Shown here: positions 45,573-52,702 of the stretch, piece by piece
How the letters are laid out: each line of letters begins with the position of its first letter
How positions within the stretch are numbered: position 1 is the stretch's first letter
From: Zoogloea sp. 1C4
GTDB lineage: Bacteria; Pseudomonadota; Gammaproteobacteria; Burkholderiales; Rhodocyclaceae
Assembly (NCBI RefSeq): GCF_009469605.1
Contig: NZ_SSXU01000010.1
Span: 1-64,000 of the forward strand
Reading direction: 5' to 3'
Length of the DNA stretch: 64,000 bases
Notes under the pieces: model-generated
What the model was told of the DNA's origin: nothing
Database searches by the model: none
What the model saw: the letters and a program-made list of their open reading frames with translations, nothing else
Program-made: the position numbers and the translations under genes

Positions 45573-45872
45573 TCAGCGCCGCTGGGGCACTACGTCGATG
45601 GTGCGCTTGTCGTCGGCAAAACCGCGCTTCAGCTCGGCCGGCAGGCGGCTCACCAGCCAGGCGATCACCAGCGGGATCAGCACGAAGTCATCCACCAGCC
45701 CGATCACCGGCAGCACGTCGGGGATCAGGTCGATCGGCGACAGCAGGTACAGCCCGATCAGCGCCACCGAGGGCACCAGCCAGGCCGGCCGCGCCGGGTG
45801 GCGCAGGGCGTACCACAGGATGCGCGCGTCCTTGCGGATGAGGGCATACAGGGCGGTGAGCTTCTTGAACAT
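45573..45872 (-). CDS. YkvA/DUF1232 family membrane protein
   Basis: A 99-residue protein with a central hydrophobic region (about 30-72) carrying the DUF1232 signature YLLSPIDLIPDVLPVIGLVDDFVLI-like core. A basic N-terminus (MFKKLTALYALIRKDARI) and charged tail complete it. ATG 45872 follows a GGAACCCCC spacing; longer open frame upstream is not conserved-looking. Function of the family is unknown. Confidence 0.85.
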   Translation of the reverse strand: MFKKLTALYALIRKDARILWYALRHPARPAWLVPSVALIGLYLLSPIDLIPDVLPVIGLVDDFVLIPLVIAWLVSRLPAELKRGFADDKRTIDVVPQRR

Positions 45873-46070
45873 GGCGGGGGTTCCTTCGTGGTGGATGGCG
45901 CTTTCTATGATCGTCGGTCTGCCACCGGGTTGCCGGTGGTGTTGTAAGCGGATGTGATTTCGGCCCCGGGCGGACACATCCCGAAAGATCCGTGCGGCAA
46001 ATGGTCGCATTCCCGGCCCGTCGGCCGCCGCCCGCGTTAAGCTCGCGGCGTTCATTTCAAGGAGTCTCCC

Positions 46071-46556
46071 GTGAAGCTTTCCGCCCTGATCGCCCGTTCC
46101 GTTGCTGTCACCCTGGCCGGCCTGTGTGCCACCGCCGCCTTTGCCGCGGATATCGAGGTCGCCAACCCGTGGGTGCGCGGCACCGTCGCGGCCCAGAAGG
46201 CCACCGGCGCCTTCATGCAGCTCTCCAGCAAGGGCGGCGTGAGCCTGGTGGGCGTCGAGAGCCCGGCCGCCAACATCGTCGAACTGCACGAGATGGTGAT
46301 GGCCGACAACGTGATGAAGATGCGCGCCCTGCCGCGCCTCGACATCAAGCCCGGCCAGCCGGTGGAGCTCAAGCCTGGCAGCTACCACGTGATGCTGATC
46401 GACCTGAAGAAGCCCCTCGCCAAGGGCGATGTGGTGCCCATCACCCTCAAGGTCGAGGGCAAGGACCAGAAGGTCGAGCGCGTCGAGGTGAAGGCCGAGG
46501 TGCGCGACCTGACCGCCGCCGCGCCGATGCCGATGGACCACAATCACCACCACTGA
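46071..46556 (+). CDS. PCu(A)C periplasmic copper chaperone
   Basis: A 161-residue exported copper chaperone that helps deliver copper to cytochrome oxidase in related bacteria. Signal peptide about 1-25 (ending AFAA). The exact motif H-x10-M-x21-H-x-M is seen: His73, Met84, His106, Met108. The C-terminal MDHNHHH tail could bind more metal. Start is GTG 46071 with AAGGAG before it. It heads a set with a permease and a small thioredoxin-like protein. Confidence 0.93.
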   Translation: MKLSALIARSVAVTLAGLCATAAFAADIEVANPWVRGTVAAQKATGAFMQLSSKGGVSLVGVESPAANIVELHEMVMADNVMKMRALPRLDIKPGQPVELKPGSYHVMLIDLKKPLAKGDVVPITLKVEGKDQKVERVEVKAEVRDLTAAAPMPMDHNHHH

Positions 46557-46644
46557 GCGGCGCTTGCGGCGTATCAAAGCGCCGGCGGCGGATTAGGTCT
46601 AGAGTGGTTTCATCACGTTCCGCCCTGATGGGGCCGGAGGCCGT

Positions 46645-48105
46645 ATGGATGTGCTCTCAGAATGGCTGCTGCCGGTGTTGCGCGGTGGTGCCGGCAATCT
46701 GGCCGCCTACCTCGCCGCCCATGTGCTGCTGTGCCTGCTGCCGGCCTTCTTCATCGCCGGCGCCATGTCGGCGCTGATCCCCCAGCAGACGATCACCCGA
46801 TTTCTCGGGCGCAATTCTCCCCGTCATGTTTCCTATCCCGCAGCCGCGGCCGCCGGCTCGCTGCTGGCGGTGTGCTCGTGCACCATCGTTCCGCTGTTTG
46901 CCGGCATCTATAAAAAGGGCGCCGGGCTGGGGCCGGCGATCACCTTCCTGTTCTTTGCGCCGGCGGCCAACATCCTGGCGCTGGTGTACACCGGCGGGGT
47001 GATCGGGGTCGATCTGGCCGGGGCGCGCTTCGTGTTGTCGCTGATCTTCGGGATCGGCATCGGGCTCATCATGGCCCTGCTGTTCCGGGCCGACGATGCC
47101 GCCCACGAGCAGGCCGGCAGCGCGATGTTCGCCGCGGGCAGCGAGGGCGTCGGGCCCGTGGCGGGGTGGTTCCTCGGGCTGTGGGTGGCGCTGTTGCTGG
47201 CGGGCACCCTCAAGCTCGGCTTTCTCACCGGCACCTGGTTCCATCTGGATCTGCCGCTGCCGGTGGCGTCGGGCTGGCAGGCCTGGCTCGACCGGCTGGT
47301 GCCTTTCGACGCCAGCCGCGGCGAGGAGGGCGTGTCGGTGCAGGGCGTGATGCTGATCGCCTTGCTCGGCGCCATCGGCTTCACCGCCTGGCGCGGGCTG
47401 GAGAACATCCAGGATGGCGTGACCGGCTGGACCCGGGCCAGCCTCGGGCTGGTGTGGGCCACGCTGCTGCTGGCGGCGCTGGCGATCCGGCCCGCCGAGG
47501 GCGTGCTGCAGATCGGCTTCACCGGCAAGTTCTTCGGCGTGGCGGCGTGCCTCGCGGCGATCCACGTGCTGGCCTGGCGCCGGCTCGAGCGGCAGGCGCT
47601 GCAGGACTGGCTGTGGGAGTCCTGGCGTTTCGTGAAGCAGATCTTTCCGCTGCTGGTGGTGGGCGTGTTCATCGTCGGCATGGTGCGGGTGGTGGTGCGG
47701 CCCGAGTGGATCGAGGCGGTGGCGGGCAGCAACTCGGTGCTCGGCAACCTGGCCGGGGTGGCTTTCGGGGTGTTCATGTATTTCCCGACCCTCGTCGAGG
47801 TGCCCATCGCCCGGATGTTCCTCGACCTGGGGATGCACCGCGGGCCGTTGCTGGCCTACCTGATGTCCGATCCGGAGCTGTCGCTGCAGAGCATCCTCAT
47901 CATCTCGGCGATCATCGGCCGGACCAAGACCGCGGCCTATGTGGGGCTGGTGGCGCTGTTCAGCGCGGTGGCCGGCTTCACCTACGGGGCGTGGGTGGAT
48001 GGCCTGCCGCTGGGCCTGATCGTGCTGGGGCTGGCGGCCTTCATCGGCCTGCTAGCCATCCTCCTGGCGGTGGCGAACCGCCGTAACGTGCTGAAAGGAG
48101 CCTGA
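46645..48105 (+). CDS. ArsP/SO_0444-type permease
   Basis: A 486-residue inner-membrane permease (DUF318/ArsP_1 family) with about ten or more membrane segments. The block AGSLLAVCSCTIVPLFAGIYKKGAGLGPAITFLFFAPAANI-like region holds Cys77 and Cys79 (CSC), and a second half-repeat FMYFPTLVEVPIARMFLDLGM follows. Related proteins export organoarsenicals or copper/zinc. It lies 88 bases after the PCuAC gene and two bases before a CxxC thioredoxin-like gene, as in metal-export sets. Substrate not known. Confidence 0.85.
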   Translation: MDVLSEWLLPVLRGGAGNLAAYLAAHVLLCLLPAFFIAGAMSALIPQQTITRFLGRNSPRHVSYPAAAAAGSLLAVCSCTIVPLFAGIYKKGAGLGPAITFLFFAPAANILALVYTGGVIGVDLAGARFVLSLIFGIGIGLIMALLFRADDAAHEQAGSAMFAAGSEGVGPVAGWFLGLWVALLLAGTLKLGFLTGTWFHLDLPLPVASGWQAWLDRLVPFDASRGEEGVSVQGVMLIALLGAIGFTAWRGLENIQDGVTGWTRASLGLVWATLLLAALAIRPAEGVLQIGFTGKFFGVAACLAAIHVLAWRRLERQALQDWLWESWRFVKQIFPLLVVGVFIVGMVRVVVRPEWIEAVAGSNSVLGNLAGVAFGVFMYFPTLVEVPIARMFLDLGMHRGPLLAYLMSDPELSLQSILIISAIIGRTKTAAYVGLVALFSAVAGFTYGAWVDGLPLGLIVLGLAAFIGLLAILLAVANRRNVLKGA

Positions 48106-48107
48106 TC

Positions 48108-48353
48108 GTGCTGGATATCAAGGTGCTGGGGCCGGGCTGTGCCAACTGCCGCAAGCTGGAGGAGATCGCCCGGGCGGCGGTGGCCGAGCTGGGCGCGGAA
48201 GCGCAGATCGAGAAGATCACCGACACCGAGGCGATCCTCGCCTGGGATGTGCTGAAGACGCCGGGGCTGGTGGTCAATGGCAAGCTGGTGTCGTCCGGGC
48301 GCATTCCGGCGCCGGGCAGCGTGCTCGACTGGCTGCGCGAGGCCCAGGGCTGA
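48108..48353 (+). CDS. Small thioredoxin-fold protein (redox-active disulfide type)
   Basis: An 81-residue thioredoxin-fold protein of the 'redox-active disulfide protein 2' type. Active pair CANC (11-14) lies after strand LDIKVLGPG; cis-Pro region LKTPGLVVNGKLVSSGR follows. It starts at GTG 48108 behind a GAAAGGAG site, right after the permease, and probably keeps the permease's cysteines reduced or hands metal to them. That role is inferred from neighbours. Confidence 0.9.
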   Translation: MLDIKVLGPGCANCRKLEEIARAAVAELGAEAQIEKITDTEAILAWDVLKTPGLVVNGKLVSSGRIPAPGSVLDWLREAQG

Positions 48354-48437
48354 CACCCGCCGCCGCCGGGCCCTGATCGCCTGCCGGGCGGGTGGCGCGC
48401 TACACTCTGCGGCCGTTTTCTTCCTGCCGCCGCCCCC

Positions 48438-49355
48438 ATGAATCACCCCGGCGATCGTCTCGGGCTCCTGTTCGCCGTGCTCGGCGCGGTGGGCTTCTCG
48501 TTCAAGGCCATCCTCATCAAGCTGGCCTACCCTTACGGCGTCGACGCCGTGACCCTGCTTGCCCTGCGCATGGGGCTGTCGCTGCCCTTCTTCCTGGCCC
48601 TGGGCTTTGCCGACGGCCGGCGCCGCCAGCACGCGAAGCTGTCGGGGCGGGATCTGGCGTTGATGGCCGGGCTGGGCTTTACCGGCTACTACATGGCCAG
48701 TTATCTGGATTTCCTCGGGCTGCAGTACATCTCGGCGGCGCTGGAGCGGCTGATCCTGTTTGCCTACCCCACCCTGGTGGTGGTGTTCTCGGCGCTGTTC
48801 CTGGGCAAGCCGATCACCCGCCGGGCGCTGGCCTGCATCGGGCTGTGCTACGCGGGCATCGCGCTGGCGGTGGCCCATGATCTCCACATCGCCGGCAGCG
48901 CCAGGGACGTGTGGATCGGCGGCGGGCTGGTGTTCGGCAGCGCGGTGTCGTATGCGCTGTACCTGATGGGCAACGGCCAGGCGGTGGTGCGCCTGGGCGC
49001 GGCGCGGGTGACCGCCTGGGCGAGCGCCATCGCCTGTGTGCTGTGCCTCGGCCACTTTGCCGCCACCCGGCCCCTGGGCCTGCTGCTGGTTCAGCCGGCG
49101 CCGGTGATGGGGCTGGCGGTGGCGATGGCGCTGTTCTCCACGGTGCTGCCGGTGTGGATGGTGTCGGAGGCGATCCGTCGCCTGGGCGCCGGGCCGGTGT
49201 CGCTGATCGGCACCCTCGGCCCGGTGGTGACGCTCTTCCTGGGCTGGCTGATCCTCGCCGAGCCGATCGGGCTGTTCCAGATCCTGGGCGGGGCGCTGGT
49301 GGTGTCGGGGGTGGTGCTGGTGGGTCGCAAGGGGCCGCGTTCATCTCGGGCTTGA
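48438..49355 (+). CDS. EamA/DMT-family transporter
   Basis: A 305-residue inner-membrane protein with ten predicted helices in two EamA halves (about 10-145 and 155-295), a drug/metabolite transporter family member. Landmarks: GAVGFSFKAILIKLAY, YISAALERLILFAYPTLVVVF and the second-half LGPVVTLFLGWLILAEPIGLFQILGGALVVSGVVL. The last six codons (RSSRA and stop) are part of a unit of the neighbouring 21-bp repeat array, so the C-terminus has been altered or supplied by the repeat. Substrate unknown. Confidence 0.9.
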   Translation: MNHPGDRLGLLFAVLGAVGFSFKAILIKLAYPYGVDAVTLLALRMGLSLPFFLALGFADGRRRQHAKLSGRDLALMAGLGFTGYYMASYLDFLGLQYISAALERLILFAYPTLVVVFSALFLGKPITRRALACIGLCYAGIALAVAHDLHIAGSARDVWIGGGLVFGSAVSYALYLMGNGQAVVRLGAARVTAWASAIACVLCLGHFAATRPLGLLLVQPAPVMGLAVAMALFSTVLPVWMVSEAIRRLGAGPVSLIGTLGPVVTLFLGWLILAEPIGLFQILGGALVVSGVVLVGRKGPRSSRA

Positions 49356-49735
49356 ACTGGGCTCCCTTCAGGGGGAGTGTACTCCGCCCGGAGATGAACA
49401 AGTTCAGGTCGGAGGGAAACCGGTTCAGGTTCGAGATGAACTTGTTCATCTTCGGGTTGAACCAGTTCAAGTTGGCGTTGAACTTCTTCATCTTTGACTT
49501 GAAGCGGTTCAAGTTTCGGATGAACCCGTTCAAGTCCAGGATGAACGAGTTCAAGTTTGAGATGAACCGGTTTAAGTCCGGGATGAACTCGTTCAAGTCC
49601 GAGGCGAACAAGTTCAGGTTGGAGGTGAACCCGTTCATCTCAAAGCTGAACTCGCTCCGCTTTCACCCCAACCCGCCTCGGGGCGCGGGTTTTCCGTAGC
49701 TGCGGCGGGTAGCCGCGGCATGCGATGCTTGGGCC
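49356..49735. other. Gene-free region between eamA and dedA, mostly repeat array
   Basis: 380 bases. Apart from a short spacer (49358-49390), most of it is the tandem array at 49391-49651. After the array comes about 85 bases with a short G+C-rich inverted stretch near 49672-49690 and then the dedA start. No ribosome site or promoter of note. Confidence 0.6.
49391..49651. repeat. 21-bp tandem palindromic array B
   Basis: Twelve contiguous 21-base units (49400-49651) preceded by a half unit (49391-49399). The consensus is GTTCAAGTCCGGGATGAAC plus two variable bases. GTTCA and TGAAC arms make every unit a near-palindrome, so both strands look alike, and units join as GAAC-NN-GTTC. Because 21 is a multiple of three the array is open on both strands and reads as seven-residue units: M-N-x-F-K-S-E type on the plus strand (an ATG at 49394 opens 101 codons to 49699) and L-N-x-F-I-S-N type on the minus strand. 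No clear ribosome site serves either frame. A further unit lies at 49337-49357 over the eamA stop. Confidence 0.9.
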
Positions 49736-50668
49736 ATGGACATCGCCCAGCTCCGCCAGACCCTCGAACACGATGCGGTCGCCCTCGTCTTCATGAACGT
49801 GCTGCTCCAGCAGATCGGCCTGCCGGTGCCGGCGGTGCCGACGCTGCTGGTGGCCGGCAGCCTGGCGGCCAGCCCGTGGGCGCTGGGCAAGGTGCTGGCG
49901 GCGGCGATCCTCGCCTCGGTGATTGCGGATGCGATCTGGTATGCCGCGGGGCGGCGCTTTGGCTACCGGGTGCTGGCCGGGCTGTGCCGGTTGTCGATCA
50001 ACCCGGCCTCGTGCGTGAGCCAGACGGAGGCGCGCTTCGTGCGCTGGGGGCTGTCGTCGCTGGTGGTGGCGAAGTTCGTGCCGGGTTTTTCGACCGTGGC
50101 GCCGCCGATCGCCGGGGCGCTGCGCATGGCGCGGATGGGTTTTCTGGTGGCGGCGGCGGTGGGCGCGGGTTTGTGGGCCGGGCTGGCGCTGGGCGCCGGG
50201 TGGTTGATGAAGGACACGGTGCAGGCCGTGATCGACGGGCTGGAGACCCACGCCGGCCGGGCGGTGGGGGTGGCGCTGGGGCTGGCGGCGCTCTGGCTGG
50301 GCTGGAAGCTGTGGCAGAAATACCGCTTCCGCCGCCTGCAGGTGCCGATGGTGACGCCGGCGGACCTGCTGGCCCAGATCGACGCCGGGGTGCGTCCGCT
50401 GATCCTCGATCTGCGCGGCGCCTCGATGGTGGCCGAGCTGGGCCCCGTCCCCGGCGCGTGGGTGGCCGAGCACGACAGGCTGGCGGATGTCCTCGGTGAC
50501 TGGCCGAAGGACGCGCCCATCGTCACCCTGTGCGCCTGCCCCGAGGACGCCGGGGCTATCCAGGCGGCGCGGCGCCTGCTGGGCGAGGGTTATCTGTCGG
50601 TACGGGTGCTGGCCGGGGGTTATGAAGCCTGGCTCGCCGCCGGCGGGCTGGATCAGCCCGAACGCTAA
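49736..50668 (+). CDS. DedA-family membrane protein fused to a rhodanese domain
   Basis: A 310-residue protein. N-terminal DedA/VTT region (about 15-200) with five or six membrane segments, including the conserved VPGFSTVAPPIAGALRMARMGF. A C-terminal rhodanese-like domain (about 205-305) follows, with LILDLRGASMVAELGPVPGA and the active-site loop CACPEDAGA carrying the catalytic Cys. DedA proteins help lipid or proton movement; the rhodanese part may handle sulfur. Its last four bases overlap the convergent pirin gene. ATG 49736 follows the array. Confidence 0.88.
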   Translation: MDIAQLRQTLEHDAVALVFMNVLLQQIGLPVPAVPTLLVAGSLAASPWALGKVLAAAILASVIADAIWYAAGRRFGYRVLAGLCRLSINPASCVSQTEARFVRWGLSSLVVAKFVPGFSTVAPPIAGALRMARMGFLVAAAVGAGLWAGLALGAGWLMKDTVQAVIDGLETHAGRAVGVALGLAALWLGWKLWQKYRFRRLQVPMVTPADLLAQIDAGVRPLILDLRGASMVAELGPVPGAWVAEHDRLADVLGDWPKDAPIVTLCACPEDAGAIQAARRLLGEGYLSVRVLAGGYEAWLAAGGLDQPER

Positions 50669-51555
50669 ACCGTCCAGGGCAGGGGCGGCGCGACGAGGCG
50701 CCGGGCTTCGCCGCCCTTTACCGGCCCGAAACGGGCGCTGTCCGCGTCTGCTCCACCTTCCCAATCCCGCTGGGCGCGGGCGATGGCGGCCTTGTCGTGG
50801 CCGACGAAATTCCACCACATGGTTACCGGCTCGCCGAAGGGCTCGCCGCCCACCAGCAGGATGCGGCTGCCGGCGGCGAGATCGAGGGTGATCCGCTCCC
50901 GCCCCGGCGGGATGTAGGCGAATTCGTCGGTGGCGAAGTGCTGGCCGCCGATGTCCATGCCACCTTCCATCGGCAGCAGGCCGTATTCGAAGCTCGGGTC
51001 GAGGGGCAGGGCGAGCTGCGCATCCTGGCTGGCGAGGAGGTCCATGCCCACCAGCGGGGTGTGGATGCGCGCGGGGGATTCGCGGCCGCCGAAGCGCCCG
51101 GCCAGCAGGGTGAGGGTGCAGCCGGCGTCCTGCCAGCGGGGCAGGTCCGGGTAGTGCTCGAAGGCCGGCGGGCAGTCGGCCAGCTCGGGCGGCAGGGCGA
51201 TCCATAGCTGGGCGGCGTGGAGCCGACGGGCGCCGGGGGCGCTGTCTTCGGTGTGCACGATGCCGTGGCCGGCGGTCATCAGGTTGACCTGGCCGGGGCG
51301 GATCCACTGCTCGTGGCCCAGGCTGTCCCGGTGCAGCACTTCCCCGTCGATGAGCCAGGTGAAGGTCTGCAGGCAGGTGTGGGGATGGGCGCCCACGTGC
51401 ATGCCGCCGCCGGGGGCAAAGTCCACCGGCCCGGCGTGGTCCAGAAAGCACCAGGCGCCCACCATGCGGCGCTGGCGGGTGGGCAGGGCGCGGCGGACGA
51501 TCATGCCTTCGCCCAGGTCGGCGGCGCGGGGGAGGATCAGTTCGATCGGGCTCAT
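50665..51555 (-). CDS. Pirin family protein
   Basis: A 296-residue bicupin of the pirin family, usually a metal-dependent quercetinase or regulator. The N-terminal cupin holds the metal ligands in GAHPHTCLQTFTWLIDGEVLHRDSLG and AGHGIVHTEDS (three His and one Glu). The second cupin (about 170-290) has lost its ligands, as in most pirins. Start ATG 51555. Convergent overlap of four bases with the DedA-rhodanese gene. Confidence 0.92.
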   Translation of the reverse strand: MSPIELILPRAADLGEGMIVRRALPTRQRRMVGAWCFLDHAGPVDFAPGGGMHVGAHPHTCLQTFTWLIDGEVLHRDSLGHEQWIRPGQVNLMTAGHGIVHTEDSAPGARRLHAAQLWIALPPELADCPPAFEHYPDLPRWQDAGCTLTLLAGRFGGRESPARIHTPLVGMDLLASQDAQLALPLDPSFEYGLLPMEGGMDIGGQHFATDEFAYIPPGRERITLDLAAGSRILLVGGEPFGEPVTMWWNFVGHDKAAIARAQRDWEGGADADSARFGPVKGGEARRLVAPPLPWTV

Positions 51556-51570
51556 GACGGCGCTCCGGGT

Positions 51571-51978
51571 TCAGGCAAGGGTGGTCTGCACGCGCACTTC
51601 GCCGGTCAGCAGCTTGTGCATCGGGCAGGCGTTGGCGATCTTCAGCAGCTGGGCACGCTGCTCGTCGGTGAGCTCGCCTTCGAGGAAGATCTGCCGGGTG
51701 ATGTCGTTGCCGGCTTCGGGCTTGCCGTCGGGGTTGAGGGCGAGTTCGACGCGCACGCCGGTGAGGGGAATCTGCTTGCGGCTGGCCACCATGCGGATGG
51801 TGATCGCGGTGCACGCGCCGAGGCCGGAGAGGATCAGGCGGTCGGGGGGCGGGGCCGCGTTGCCGCCGCCCACGTCGGGTGGCTCGTCGGCCTGCCAGGT
51901 GTGGCCGAGGTCGTCGGTGAAGCTGACGAGGTAGGGTGTGTCGTGGAGAGTGGCGGTGACGGCGGGCGTTCCGGACAT
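51571..51978 (-). CDS. OsmC-family peroxiredoxin-like protein
   Basis: A 135-residue OsmC/Ohr-fold protein that reduces organic peroxides with two cysteines. They lie in SGLGACTAITIRM (about 58-63) and IANACPMHKLLTGEV (about 118-123). Short form of the family. ATG 51978 is chosen; an open frame upstream overlaps the TRIC gene and is not used. It is preceded by pirin on the same strand 15 bases away, suggesting joint transcription. Confidence 0.9.
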   Translation of the reverse strand: MSGTPAVTATLHDTPYLVSFTDDLGHTWQADEPPDVGGGNAAPPPDRLILSGLGACTAITIRMVASRKQIPLTGVRVELALNPDGKPEAGNDITRQIFLEGELTDEQRAQLLKIANACPMHKLLTGEVRVQTTLA

Positions 51979-52049
51979 GGTGGCTCCCAGGTTGGCAGCC
52001 CGCCGGATGGGGGCCGTGTCCACTCCGACCGGCGCCGCCGGGCCGAGGT

Positions 52050-52691
52050 TCAGTCGGCGTCCAGCAGTGGGCGGGTGCGCCAGTCGAAGCGGATGGTGAG
52101 CATGCGGGCGACGAAGGCGATGCCGATGGTCGTCCAGGCGGCGACCTCGGCGGCCAGCCCGGCGGCGAGGGTGAGCCCCAGGAAGACGGCGCAGGCGAGC
52201 AGCACGATCAGCGCCGAGAACTGCCCCGGCTGCAGGATGAAGGGCACTTCGCGCACGATCATGTCGCGCAGCACGCCGCCGCCCACGCCACTCACGGCGC
52301 CCACCAGCACCACGCCGGGCAGCGGGATGGCGGCGCCGAGGGCGAGCTGCATGCCGACCACCGCGAAGGCCGGCGTGCCGAAGGCGTCGATGGTGTCCAC
52401 CAGGCGGCTCACCACCGGCAGGTGGGCGATGCGCCGGCGCAGCAGTGCCACCAGCAGGGTGGCGGTGAGGATCAGCGGCAGGTAGACCTGATCGGTGAGC
52501 ACCGGGGGCGTGCGCTGCAGGAAGACGCCGTCGCGCAGGATGCTGCCGCCCATGGAGGTGAGCAGCGCCAGCACGAACACCCCGACGATGTCCTGGCGTT
52601 TGCGCAAGGCCACCACAGCGCCCGACAGCGCCCACGCGAAGGTGGCGAGATAGTCGAAATAGACCGGGATCTGGAAGGCGCTGGCGGACAT
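52050..52691 (-). CDS. TRIC-like cation channel family protein (UPF0126/YadS)
   Basis: A 213-residue membrane protein with seven hydrophobic segments in two repeats of UPF0126, the bacterial homologue of trimeric intracellular cation channels. The repeated signature is seen as LTSMGGSILRDGVFL and SGVGGGVLRDMIVREVP, each with a Gly-rich kink followed by Arg-Asp. Eukaryotic TRIC proteins form potassium-permeable channels; the bacterial role is unclear. Minus strand, 11 bases from the CHASE-GGDEF gene. Confidence 0.9.
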   Translation of the reverse strand: MSASAFQIPVYFDYLATFAWALSGAVVALRKRQDIVGVFVLALLTSMGGSILRDGVFLQRTPPVLTDQVYLPLILTATLLVALLRRRIAHLPVVSRLVDTIDAFGTPAFAVVGMQLALGAAIPLPGVVLVGAVSGVGGGVLRDMIVREVPFILQPGQFSALIVLLACAVFLGLTLAAGLAAEVAAWTTIGIAFVARMLTIRFDWRTRPLLDAD

Positions 52692-52702
52692 GGGGGCGAA
52701 GC

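Noticed and set aside
49391-49651. CRISPR array
   Set aside because: Units are directly joined without spacers of unique sequence, unit length is 21, and no cas genes are in the window.
49394-49699. 101-codon heptad-repeat gene on the plus strand
   Set aside because: Not listed as a gene because no ribosome site precedes the ATG and the opposite strand is equally open; kept as a possibility in the findings.
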